In this document: piece after piece, positions 1 to 7,154 of the stretch
Layout of the letters: every line of letters begins with the position of its first letter
Position numbering within the stretch: the stretch's first letter is position 1
Assembly: GCA_028707015.1 (NCBI GenBank)
Contig: JAQTVP010000010.1
Location: forward strand, 1-17,403
DNA length: 17,403 nucleotides
DNA from: Dehalococcoidales bacterium
Lineage (GTDB): Bacteria > Chloroflexota > Dehalococcoidia > Dehalococcoidales > JAQTVP01
Direction of reading: 5' to 3'
Position numbers and translations under genes: made by a program
Notes under the pieces: model-generated
Database searches by the model: none
The model's input: the letters and a program-made list of their open reading frames with translations, nothing else
What the model was told of the DNA's origin: nothing

Positions 1-1104
1 CCTCAGGAAAGTACCGGCAATATCTACCAGCTCAGGTTCCGAACTAAAGATATTAATTACACCCTCAGCACATATTAGTATTATCATTGAAGCAATTAAC
101 ATAAAACCTTCAACTAATATTACTGCCAGCCAAATACCTCTCTCTGCTCGCTGCGGTTGATGCGCTCCCAAATTCTGCCCCCCTAACACACCAGCACCTA
201 TACCCAACCCAAAACCCGGCATGAATAATATCATCTCTATCCGCTGCAGCAAGGCATGAGCCGCTACCGAAAAAGTACCAAAGGGTACTACAAACCAGGT
301 TAAAATGAGGTTGCTAAAGCTGCGCTCAATACCAGTTATGGAGGCTGGAATACCAATCTTGACTATACGCCATATAGTACTGGAATCAAAACGAAAGTTT
401 TGCATAGTTAGTTTTAAGCGTGACCGGCCGCTAAAAAGTATCCATAGCCCCGCGATCATTCCCAAGCTCTGCGAAAGAACATTAGTTAGTGCGGCTCCAC
501 TAACACCTAACTGGGGAAATATCCACCACCCAAACACTAGGAAAGGACACAGCACTAAGTGAAAAAATCGAAAAAGTATTACTATCCTCATTGGGTTAAC
601 CGAGTCCCCTGAGGCTTGCATAATACCTTCAGCCATCATGCGGAAAGACATAAATACCGAAGCTATAAACATTATACGCATATAAGCCGCGCCTTCACTG
701 ACAACATCAGCTTCTACGCCCATAAGTTCCATAACCGGCTCAGCCAGCAAGACACCCGCTGCTAGCATAAATATAGCAAAGACAGCACTGATGATAAAAG
801 CCTGTCTGGCAACATGCCTGGCACTTTCGGTTTCTCCCGCTCCGATAAACCGGGCAACCAATGCCCTAGTACCGGTATTAATACCCATTCTCGCCGAGTT
901 GATTACCATGACTGCCATTCCGGCGACCCCCACACCGGCAATAGCTGCTGAACCCAATCTGCTTACCCATATCATGTCAATAGTAGGACCCAGCATATTA
1001 AGACTATTACTGACCATTATAGGCCAGGATAGGCTTAAAAGATTCCGGATTATGCTACCTTTTGTCCAATCCCGATCAAATGCTTTACCCCCTCTACCCC
1101 TCAA
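1..1104 (-). CDS. MATE family multidrug/metabolite efflux transporter, 3' end cut by window edge
   Basis: Integral inner-membrane antiporter of the MATE (NorM-like) family, which exports cationic drugs or metabolites using a Na+ or H+ gradient. The frame is open from 1104 to the window edge (368 codons, with roughly 80-90 missing if the family length of about 450 holds). Translating the minus strand gives NorM-type landmarks: DWTKGSIIRNLL leading into the first membrane segment with SWPIM, then RFIGAGE, GDSVNPMRI, and GQNLGAHQPQRAER before a tryptophan near the right part of the fragment. The second half repeats the first, as in this family. It follows folC on the same strand after 46 bp. The start is doubtful: the only in-frame start codon before the first membrane segment is the TTG at 1104, with a weak ribosome site, while a good one (1135-1142) serves a TTG at 1128 that meets an in-frame TAA at 1111-1113. 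Family call is firm; substrate unknown. Confidence 0.88.
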   Translation of the reverse strand, partial: MRGRGGKAFDRDWTKGSIIRNLLSLSWPIMVSNSLNMLGPTIDMIWVSRLGSAAIAGVGVAGMAVMVINSARMGINTGTRALVARFIGAGETESARHVARQAFIISAVFAIFMLAAGVLLAEPVMELMGVEADVVSEGAAYMRIMFIASVFMSFRMMAEGIMQASGDSVNPMRIVILFRFFHLVLCPFLVFGWWIFPQLGVSGAALTNVLSQSLGMIAGLWILFSGRSRLKLTMQNFRFDSSTIWRIVKIGIPASITGIERSFSNLILTWFVVPFGTFSVAAHALLQRIEMILFMPGFGLGIGAGVLGGQNLGAHQPQRAERGIWLAVILVEGFMLIASMIILICAEGVINIFSSEPELVDIAGTFLR

Positions 1105-1150
1105 AACTGTTTATTCCCCATTACACAAATATATTCCTCTCTCTGTAAAA

Positions 1151-2488
1151 TCATTTCTGAAGGCCAAGCCTGACCGCTTGCTCAATTGCTCCGGCAACCA
1201 CAAATAATGAACCGGTAATACAGATGAGATCTTTTTCTCCAGCCTGATCTAAAGCTAGCGGCAATGCGGCTGAAATATCACTCGTTTCCTGCACAGGCAC
1301 CCCATATTTTTTAATCTCAGCCTTAATTTTAGCGGTAGCCATCGCCCGCGGATGAATCGAACGGGTAATAATTACTTTATTAAAAAGAGATATTAGTTCT
1401 GAGATTATTCCTGCTATATCCTTATCGGATGAGGCCCCAATAATTAAAATAGCTTGATTAAAATCAAAGTATTGCTCAAGAGATTGCCTTAGTTTTCTGG
1501 CTGATTCGGGATTATGGGCACCATCTACCATTACAATAGGGTGAAGATTAAGAATTTGGAATCGGCCGGGCCATTTTACCTGCACCAAACCTTGAATAAT
1601 ATTATCCTTAGCAACATTAAAACCCTTTTCAGCTAGAACCTCTAGTGTAGCTATTGCGGCAAGCACATTGTCTAACTGATAAGAACCCAACAAAGGAACA
1701 TTTAATTCGTAATTATCTAATTTCCCCTTTACCTGTAATTGCTGTCTTTCCCAATTAAACCCTGTAATTCGCCCCAGTACATCCTTCCCCACTCTGACCA
1801 ACGGTACACCTTTTTCCAAACAGACTTTTTCAATTACTTGAAGTGCATCATCAGACTGCGGAGCAGTCACAACTACACAGCCGGGTTTGATAATACCCGT
1901 CTTCTCCCCGGCTATCTCGGTTAAAGTATTGCCTAATATGGCTGTATGGTCCAGACTAATATTAGAGATAACACAGACCTCAGGAGTAATTACATTTGTA
2001 GCATCGAACGTGCCCCCTAAGCCTACCTCCAATACTTGAAAATCTACCCTCTTCTGACCAAAATAGGTAAAGCCTAACGCTGTTAACAACTCAAATGTAG
2101 TTAATTTACCGTATGTAGCTTTCCGGTTTACTGCCTCAACTTCAGGCTTAACCTTCTGCACCAGAGTAGTAAGTTCGTCCTCTGAGATTAACTTACCGTC
2201 AACCTTGATGCGCTCTCTCAGAGTATGCAGATGCGGGGAGGTATAGAGCCCTGTAGTATAACCAGAGGCAGAAAGCACGGCAGCTACCATAGCCGCTATA
2301 CTCCCTTTTCCCTTTGTGCCGGCAATGTGAATTGATTTTGCTTGCAGATGAGGATTACCCAAACGTGCCAGCAATTCATCCATCCGCCTCAGGTCATAAT
2401 TAGCCGCAGCATGCGGCATAGGCTTCTTTTCATAATCGGTATAACTACTAATATAATCCAAGGTTTGCTGATAAAGAGAATCTGACAA
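1151..2488 (-). CDS. folC: Folylpolyglutamate synthase / dihydrofolate synthase
   Basis: Cytoplasmic Mur-ligase-fold enzyme that adds glutamate to dihydropteroate and/or to reduced folates, using ATP through an acyl-phosphate. The 445 residues match the usual length. Visible motifs are the P-loop GTKGKGS (57-63), TSPHLHTLRERI (83-94), the LDH motif at H181, EIAGEKTGIIKPG (191-203) with the lysine (K196) that is carbamylated in Mur ligases, and DGAHNP (322-327) opening the C-terminal domain. It starts with TTG; AAGGGAAAA lies upstream at suitable spacing. It lies between the GIN-domain lipoprotein gene (128 bp upstream) and the MATE gene (46 bp downstream), all on one strand, and may be co-transcribed with MATE. 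A single FolC of this kind often has both activities, but which ones this protein has cannot be read from sequence alone. Confidence 0.95.
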   Translation of the reverse strand: MSDSLYQQTLDYISSYTDYEKKPMPHAAANYDLRRMDELLARLGNPHLQAKSIHIAGTKGKGSIAAMVAAVLSASGYTTGLYTSPHLHTLRERIKVDGKLISEDELTTLVQKVKPEVEAVNRKATYGKLTTFELLTALGFTYFGQKRVDFQVLEVGLGGTFDATNVITPEVCVISNISLDHTAILGNTLTEIAGEKTGIIKPGCVVVTAPQSDDALQVIEKVCLEKGVPLVRVGKDVLGRITGFNWERQQLQVKGKLDNYELNVPLLGSYQLDNVLAAIATLEVLAEKGFNVAKDNIIQGLVQVKWPGRFQILNLHPIVMVDGAHNPESARKLRQSLEQYFDFNQAILIIGASSDKDIAGIISELISLFNKVIITRSIHPRAMATAKIKAEIKKYGVPVQETSDISAALPLALDQAGEKDLICITGSLFVVAGAIEQAVRLGLQK

Positions 2489-2600
2489 AATATTTTCCCT
2501 TAAATAATATTTAGCAAACTTTTTTTCTCACATATATAACAGCCCAAACATCAACAAAGCAATAAAAACACACAGCTAACACCTAACCTAAGTCAGGTAG

Positions 2601-2609
2601 ATTATAGCA
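2601..2609 (-). promoter_or_regulatory. Possible extended -10 promoter for folC
   Basis: On the minus strand the 128-bp gap before folC contains TGCTATAAT, an exact -10 box with the upstream TG of an extended -10 element. I see no good -35 hexamer at 17 bp, which extended -10 promoters can do without. It would give a leader of about 105 nt. A weaker alternative (TTGCTT, 17 bp, TTATAT) lies closer to folC. Confidence 0.35.
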
Positions 2610-2616
2610 GAATATA

Positions 2617-3393
2617 TTATTTTTTACTTAGCGTGGAAGCATCGGAAATATTAAGATCACCCATAATAGGTGCACCAATATAGCTAAGATGTGAAGCGCC
2701 ACTCAAGGCAGCATCCAATCTGCCACTTAAATTAATAACACTGCTGCTAGCCCCACTGAGGCTGATATCTACATTTTCAACCATGAAATTATCAAATTCC
2801 ACGCGACTAGAACCGGAAGCATCAATAATCACATCATCAGCTGCCCCCTGGAAATTAATGGTACTAGCCCCTGATATATCAAATTCAGCATCATAAGCTA
2901 GTATTTCACCGCTAAGGTGGCTGGCACCGGATATTTCAGCCTTTATATTTCTTACTGACATATTATTCATCTTTAAAGAGCTCGCACCGGATATATTAAC
3001 TGAAAAATCTTGTGCGAAACTAAAGTCCCGAGCAATACCATGGACAGCACCCGAAAACTTCACCCCGTAAATCTCAGGCATGGTTATCCTTACCATATGA
3101 TTAGTAAAATTACAACCGCTTGATATAACATCAACTTTCAAAGTTTCTCCTGCTTTAGAAACACGGATATATTCAAGGAGATTATCATCAGCAGTTAAAC
3201 TAACATTAAACGACTCAGATTGGATAATTTCAACCTCAAAGGCATTACTCACATCAACTAGAGTAAAATCACTATAATCTATTGTTTCAGTCTGCAAATG
3301 CCCGGAACCAATTATTATGCCATTACATCCTGAAAATAAAAAAACCGCTACTATTATTACAAGTAAAATGACGAAACTTAAATACTTCTTCAT
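2617..3393 (-). CDS. Secreted lipoprotein with GIN/DUF2807 beta-helix domain
   Basis: A 258-residue envelope protein of unknown function. Residues 1-22 form a signal peptide (MKKY, then a long hydrophobic stretch) ending in a lipobox-like FSGC, so C23 should carry the lipid anchor. The rest matches the head-GIN domain family (DUF2807), found in many bacterial surface proteins and named as a putative adhesin-like domain without proven role. SGAS-type tetrapeptides recur at residues 114, 135, 155, 174, 193 (SGSS), 213, 231 and 250 (SDAS), a period of 18-21 residues expected of a right-handed beta helix with one serine-glycine turn per coil. The start is ATG with GGTGGAA just upstream. It has its own consensus-like promoter and is divergent from pyrF. 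Family assignment is confident; cellular role is not known. Confidence 0.85.
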   Translation of the reverse strand: MKKYLSFVILLVIIVAVFLFSGCNGIIIGSGHLQTETIDYSDFTLVDVSNAFEVEIIQSESFNVSLTADDNLLEYIRVSKAGETLKVDVISSGCNFTNHMVRITMPEIYGVKFSGAVHGIARDFSFAQDFSVNISGASSLKMNNMSVRNIKAEISGASHLSGEILAYDAEFDISGASTINFQGAADDVIIDASGSSRVEFDNFMVENVDISLSGASSSVINLSGRLDAALSGASHLSYIGAPIMGDLNISDASTLSKK

Positions 3394-3430
3394 AATTCCA
3401 CCCTTCCATCCCTATTTAGTTCACCCGATA

Positions 3431-3458
3431 ATTATAGCCAGCCAAAAAGTAAAGTCAA
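3431..3458 (-). promoter_or_regulatory. Sigma70-type promoter for the GIN-domain lipoprotein gene
   Basis: Reading the minus strand, TTGACT (3458-3453) is followed after 16 bp by an exact TATAAT (3436-3431). The predicted start of transcription is about 30 nt before the ATG at 3393. It is among the best promoter matches in the window. Confidence 0.65.
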
Positions 3459-3486
3459 TATCAAATAAAAAATCCTCGAGTCTTTC

Positions 3487-3516
3487 TTGACGCCCATATT
3501 TAGTGACTGATATTAT
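3487..3516 (+). promoter_or_regulatory. Sigma70-type promoter for pyrF
   Basis: TTGACG (3487-3492), an 18-bp spacer and TATTAT (3511-3516) lie 42 bp before the pyrF start. It is divergent from the lipoprotein promoter, with about 28 bp between the two -35 boxes. I see no attenuator hairpin in the short pyrF leader. Confidence 0.55.
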
Positions 3517-3558
3517 CAATCTATCCTGCAGTTATATTAAAGATCAAGGAGGGCTATA

Positions 3559-4377
3559 TTGAATTTCATTGAAAAGCTGACAACAGCTACCAGAACAAAT
3601 AAAAGTTTACTTTGCGTTGGGCTTGACCCTGATTTAAAGCGCATACCTGAAGGCATGGGAATTTTGGAGTTCAATAAGACAATTATTGATGCCACTGCTG
3701 ATTTAGTCTGTACCTATAAACCCAACCTCGCTTTTTATGAAGCGATGGGGAATGAGGGACTGTCAGCTCTAGAACAAACAGTGCAATATATACCGGATAA
3801 TATCCCGATTATCGGTGATGCTAAACGCGGCGATATCGGTAATACTGCAAAAGCTTATGCTAAGGCTATCTTTGACCACTTCGGCTTTGATGCCGCTACA
3901 GTAAGCCCTTACCTCGGCTTTGACTCGCTGGAACCATTTTTAGAATATCAGAATAAGGGGATATTCATCCTGTGCCGCACATCGAATGCCGGCGCTGCTG
4001 ATTTTCAGTCTCTCCGCTGTGAAACCACAGATGGCTACCAACCCTTATTTGAGATAGTTGCCCAGAAAGCCAGTGAATGGAATACCCGTGGTAATATCGG
4101 ACTAGTGGTAGGCGCAACTTATATTGACGAACTAAAACTCATCCGATCCAGTCACCCGAATATGCCGTTACTAATACCCGGAGTTGGTGCCCAGGGAGGA
4201 GATTTGGCCGCAGTGGTGCGTTATGGAGTTAATAGTGATGGAGAAGGAGCAATTGTCAACTCCTCAAGGGGAATTATCTATGCTTCACCGGGAAAAGATT
4301 TTGCAGAGGCCGCACGCCAAGCCGCCTCTGTACTGCGGGACCAGATTAATGATTGCTTAACTACGTTACGCCGATAG
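3559..4377 (+). CDS. pyrF: Orotidine 5'-phosphate decarboxylase, type 2
   Basis: Catalyses the last step of de novo UMP synthesis, decarboxylating OMP in the cytoplasm. The 272-residue length and the motif DAKRGDIGNTAKAYAKA place it in the longer type-2 PyrF family rather than the 230-240 residue E. coli type. Active-site positions visible are D23 (GLDPD), K54 (TYKPN), and D87-K89-D92 of the DxKxxD motif; GVGAQGGD and IVNSSRGI near the C-terminus form the phosphate-binding part. The start is TTG, chosen because AAGGAGGG sits just upstream at good spacing and no in-frame ATG precedes it. It is first in a plus-strand run with the DUF951 gene and dinB; no other pyr gene is in view. Confidence 0.95.
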   Translation: MNFIEKLTTATRTNKSLLCVGLDPDLKRIPEGMGILEFNKTIIDATADLVCTYKPNLAFYEAMGNEGLSALEQTVQYIPDNIPIIGDAKRGDIGNTAKAYAKAIFDHFGFDAATVSPYLGFDSLEPFLEYQNKGIFILCRTSNAGAADFQSLRCETTDGYQPLFEIVAQKASEWNTRGNIGLVVGATYIDELKLIRSSHPNMPLLIPGVGAQGGDLAAVVRYGVNSDGEGAIVNSSRGIIYASPGKDFAEAARQAASVLRDQINDCLTTLRR

Positions 4378-4407
4378 CTTAAACATTGCAGAATAACGGA
4401 AAGAATA

Positions 4408-4593
4408 ATGGAAATCAGGATAGGTGATATAGTTCAACTCAAGAAAAAGCACCCCTGCGGCAGTTATGAGTGGCAGGTGTTTCGTATTGGTGCTGATATC
4501 GGAATTGAGTGCCTGAAATGTAAGCATCACGTAATGCTTACCCATAGTGTGTTTGAGCGCAGAGTTAAAGCTTTTACTTCCCGAGGGCAATAA
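4408..4593 (+). CDS. Small DUF951 family protein
   Basis: A 61-residue basic cytoplasmic protein. The pattern of an opening GDIVQLKKKHPCG, an EWQVFRIGADIGIEC segment, and a CLKC pair followed by HHVML matches the DUF951 family, seen widely in Firmicutes and Chloroflexota and without established function. C37 and C40, perhaps with C22, could bind a metal, but this is a guess. The ATG is preceded by GGAAAG. Its TAA stop overlaps the dinB ATG by one base (TAATG at 4591-4595), so translation of the two is probably coupled; it begins 30 bp after pyrF. The coupling makes this small frame real despite its size. Confidence 0.8.
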   Translation: MEIRIGDIVQLKKKHPCGSYEWQVFRIGADIGIECLKCKHHVMLTHSVFERRVKAFTSRGQ

Positions 4594-5813
4594 TGCCCAG
4601 ACGGATTATTCATATTGATCTTGATGCTTTTTTTGTATCAGTAGAGCAGGCGCTGAACCCTGCCCTTAAAGGCAAACCAGTAGTAGTTGGCGGCAAACCG
4701 GACCGACGAGGGGTAGTTGCCGCTGCCTCATACGAAGCCCGAGCTTTTGGTTTACACGCTGGTATGCCCCTGATTACTGCCAGCCGTTTCTGCCCCCAGG
4801 CTACTTTTTTGGAAGGCAGTTTTCCCCGGTACCGCAATGCATCCCATAAATTTATGGCTATCCTGACAGATTTCTCGCCTTTCCTTGAACCGATTGGACT
4901 TGATGAAGCTTTCCTGGATGTAACCGGTTTTGAATCCATTTATGGATCAATTGATCAAATGGCAGGTATCATCAGGCAGCAAATTAATAAAGAATTAGGG
5001 CTCTGCGCTTCGGTAGGTATTGCCAGCTGCAAAGTTGTTGCCAAAGTTGCCTCCGAAAAATCAAAGCCGGACGGACTACTGGAAATAGCCGCCGGAGAAG
5101 AAGTTTCTTTTCTGGCACCGCTGCCAATTGCTGAATTACCCGGAGTGGGTAAAAAGACCGAACAAAAATTAAAGGGGCTAGGAATCAGGACAATAGGTAA
5201 TCTAGCCATTACGCCGTTAAATACCTTAAAATTGCATCTGGGAGCGTCTGGGGAGCTTTTACACCAGCTAGCCAACGGTATTGACGAAAGAAAAGTGGAA
5301 CCGCCGGGCGCTGCCAAATCTATCAGCCGGGAAACCACTTTTGGTAAAGATACCGCAGATCGCTCATCACTAACGGCAACACTAAGCTATCTCAGCGAAC
5401 GGGTAGGCGCTGACCTGCGCCAGCGAGATAAGCAAGCCCGGTGTATTAACTTGAAGCTAAGATATGCTGACTTTACCACCATTACCCGCAGTCATACACT
5501 GAAGCAGACTACTGATACTGACCAGGCTATTTTTAACACAGGCAAACAGCTTCTAGATAAGGCATTACTGGCGGAAAGACAGCTGGTACGCCTGATTGGC
5601 ATCGGCGTATCAAGCTTAACTGAGCCGGCACAGCAACTGGATATGCTGGACCCCTCAGCACAGAGACTGGAACAATTGAACCGGGCAGTTGACCGCATCC
5701 GCAAGAAGTATGGCTTCACCGCTATCCAGACGGGCCGCACCCTGCAACTGAAAGACCTCTTCCCCAATGATAAGAATGGCTATACTCTGGAAACACCGGA
5801 CTTATCGCTATAG
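4593..5813 (+). CDS. dinB: DNA polymerase IV (Y-family translesion polymerase)
   Basis: Error-prone polymerase that copies past damaged bases. The 406 residues cover the family. Palm: HIDLDAFF with metal-binding D9 and steric-gate F14, and LDEAFLDV with D104 and E105. Then SYEARAFGLHAGM (46-58), ASCKVVAKVASEKSKPDG (144-161), a helix-hairpin-helix ELPGVGKKTEQKL (181-193), and the little-finger domain from about 240. A probable beta-clamp-binding peptide QQLDML (347-352) precedes the helix NRAVDRIRKKYG, the usual place for it in this subgroup; a second QLKDLF occurs at 385-390. It is translationally coupled to the DUF951 gene and is probably transcribed from the pyrF promoter. I find no LexA box in front of pyrF, the DUF951 gene or dinB, so SOS induction is not evident. 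It converges on the HEPN gene with a 4-bp gap and no visible terminator. Confidence 0.96.
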   Translation: MPRRIIHIDLDAFFVSVEQALNPALKGKPVVVGGKPDRRGVVAAASYEARAFGLHAGMPLITASRFCPQATFLEGSFPRYRNASHKFMAILTDFSPFLEPIGLDEAFLDVTGFESIYGSIDQMAGIIRQQINKELGLCASVGIASCKVVAKVASEKSKPDGLLEIAAGEEVSFLAPLPIAELPGVGKKTEQKLKGLGIRTIGNLAITPLNTLKLHLGASGELLHQLANGIDERKVEPPGAAKSISRETTFGKDTADRSSLTATLSYLSERVGADLRQRDKQARCINLKLRYADFTTITRSHTLKQTTDTDQAIFNTGKQLLDKALLAERQLVRLIGIGVSSLTEPAQQLDMLDPSAQRLEQLNRAVDRIRKKYGFTAIQTGRTLQLKDLFPNDKNGYTLETPDLSL

Positions 5814-5817
5814 TGCC

Positions 5818-6582
5818 TTATACTTCAGCTTCGCCGAATTTACGCCGATATTTATTGAGAAGATTAATAGATTCAGGCGGCATGACTCCCTTATTTAAAT
5901 TCCAGTAAGGAGATTCTGGTTCTTTATAAAAAGCACTATCACGCACAATTAAATCAAGATAATCCTCTATATCTGATTGTTTATCTCTCAAATAAGTGAC
6001 AGGTAAAACTGGGTGTTCAACATTAAAGCACAGTACTTGAAAAATACGATTTATTCGTTGACAAATCGATTTTAAATCAGCAAACGAAACGTTAGTATTG
6101 CGTTCAAACCTTTGATTATCATCAAAAATTAAATGGGCGACAAAATTATTACGCAGGTTTTTGATATCTCTTGTTCTGCTACTTAAATATCCAATGTCAT
6201 CTCTTATTTCTTTTAAAACACAATCAAACATAGGCTGATATTGTGCAAGTAAATTCTGCCGAACCCACTCCTTGAAATGATGTATATTTAGCCTTTGCCC
6301 TTCTCCTTCTTTCCGCCCGTCTTTATCTATCCAAAGCTTAGTAATTATCAAGATAGAGTCATGAGTCATAGCCACGTTTACTAGTTGGAAAAAATTATCT
6401 TCTGGAGAAATGAACAAATTAGCAGGGAAATCCAATAACTTTTCTAAGTACAATAAGTTAGCATTAAGCCGCATAACCTCTTGCCATATTAAATCAAGTT
6501 TTTCCTCATATATCTGCAAAGAGAGTGGTTTTAACACTTCGCACGGATTAAAACTTAATATATATTTACTGTCTAAAGCCAA
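5818..6582 (-). CDS. HEPN-domain protein, AbiU2-like
   Basis: A 254-residue soluble protein with no signal peptide or membrane segment. I do not recognise an exact family, but the mostly helical make-up, an early SILIITKLW segment and the motif LRNNFVAHL (R144-x5-H150) fit the HEPN fold and resemble the AbiU2 group linked to abortive phage infection. In HEPN ribonucleases the R-x4-6-H pair is the active site. Here the polar residue after R is N145, as usual. Start is TTG behind AGGAGG; that ribosome site contains the TAG stop of the PAS gene, so the two are coupled. The gene is distinctly AT-rich: two hand-counted 60-base lines (5941, 6061) have 30% and 32% GC, against 50% and 52% for lines 6661 and 6721 in the PAS gene. 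That suggests recent acquisition. RNase activity and a defence role are inference. Confidence 0.6.
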   Translation of the reverse strand: MALDSKYILSFNPCEVLKPLSLQIYEEKLDLIWQEVMRLNANLLYLEKLLDFPANLFISPEDNFFQLVNVAMTHDSILIITKLWIDKDGRKEGEGQRLNIHHFKEWVRQNLLAQYQPMFDCVLKEIRDDIGYLSSRTRDIKNLRNNFVAHLIFDDNQRFERNTNVSFADLKSICQRINRIFQVLCFNVEHPVLPVTYLRDKQSDIEDYLDLIVRDSAFYKEPESPYWNLNKGVMPPESINLLNKYRRKFGEAEV

Positions 6583-6590
6583 ATTTCCTC

Positions 6591-6977
6591 CTAATCAAGC
6601 AGTCTTTTCTGGCCGGTTATCTGCTGGATTTCGGTTATATCCTGAGTAACCTCCAGCGTGCCCAGATATTTACCGGCTTTATCCCGCACCGGGAAATAGC
6701 GGATATATATCTTACGCCCGTTCAGGTCAATCCAGAATTCAGCCACCTCTCTCCTGCCAGCCTTGAGGTCACTGATAACCTGTTCCACTTTAGCCAGGCT
6801 TTTTTGCGGGTGGCAGTTTTGTACCTTCTTTCCAATCACCGCCGGAGTCCGCTTAAATATCCTTTTATCACCCTTACTGTAATAGCGTAACGTATCAGTA
6901 TCATCAATAAATGACATCTCTAGCGGCAAAGCATCAATAATATTCTCCAGAATCTCCGTGGAAAATTGTTCTAACAT
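6591..6977 (-). CDS. Stand-alone PAS sensor domain of the DUF438-associated type
   Basis: A 128-residue cytoplasmic protein made almost wholly of one PAS domain. IFKRTPAVIGKKVQNCHPQ with C55-H56, then AEFWIDLNGRKIYIRYFPV, then YLGTLEVTQDITEI, closely resemble the C-terminal PAS domain (PAS_10 type) of DUF438/hemerythrin-like proteins. Here the DUF438 and hemerythrin parts and any output domain are absent. It should sense a small ligand or redox state and act through a partner; which ligand is not readable, although the Cys-His pair is a plausible ligand or redox site. ATG start with GGAGGA seven bases upstream. Its stop lies inside the ribosome site of the HEPN gene 8 bp downstream, so the two are co-translated. 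The pair faces away from ilvE. Confidence 0.82.
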   Translation of the reverse strand: MLEQFSTEILENIIDALPLEMSFIDDTDTLRYYSKGDKRIFKRTPAVIGKKVQNCHPQKSLAKVEQVISDLKAGRREVAEFWIDLNGRKIYIRYFPVRDKAGKYLGTLEVTQDITEIQQITGQKRLLD

Positions 6978-7003
6978 CGCTCACTCCTCCTCTTCAAATT
7001 TTG

Positions 7004-7019
7004 ATGCTGATATTAGCAT
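7004..7019. promoter_or_regulatory. Palindrome over the likely -10 of the PAS-HEPN unit (possible operator)
   Basis: ATGCTGATATTAGCAT is a 16-bp palindrome with 7 of 8 pairs matching. On the minus strand its centre contains TAATAT, preceded by TGC as in an extended -10, with a weak TTGGAC 18 bp further upstream. A protein bound here would block transcription of the PAS-HEPN genes. No binding protein is identified. Confidence 0.4.
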
Positions 7020-7097
7020 TATTTAGAATGATAGTCCAATCAATAGAAAGAAGGTTTAAAATAATTGATGGCATGAGGCAATACCTCGCATAACTAC

Positions 7098-7126
7098 TTG
7101 TTTTCTGCTTGAGTAATTACTATAAT
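7098..7126 (+). promoter_or_regulatory. Promoter for ilvE-plsY
   Basis: TTGTTT (7098-7103), a 17-bp spacer and an exact TATAAT (7121-7126) lie 28 bp before the ilvE ATG. The -35 box is weak and the -10 perfect. A short GAGG/CCTC inverted repeat sits just upstream at 7075-7087. I see no leader peptide or attenuator. Confidence 0.55.
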
Positions 7127-7154
7127 AAACCCAATCTATAAAGAGAGGTTTTTA

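Noticed and set aside
477..488. GAAC-ATTA-GTTA, similar to a LexA box
   Set aside because: The last half-site base is wrong and it lies inside the MATE coding sequence.
791..1207. Plus-strand open frame of 138 codons over the MATE/folC junction
   Set aside because: It lies opposite the MATE frame, which has clear family motifs; the plus-strand product resembles nothing and spans the end of folC.
4610..5767. Three minus-strand open frames opposite dinB
   Set aside because: dinB has all its catalytic motifs across this stretch; the antisense products are low-complexity shadows of it.
7075..7087. GAGG-CAATA-CCTC hairpin ahead of ilvE
   Set aside because: Only four pairs with no T-run; too weak to call as terminator or attenuator.
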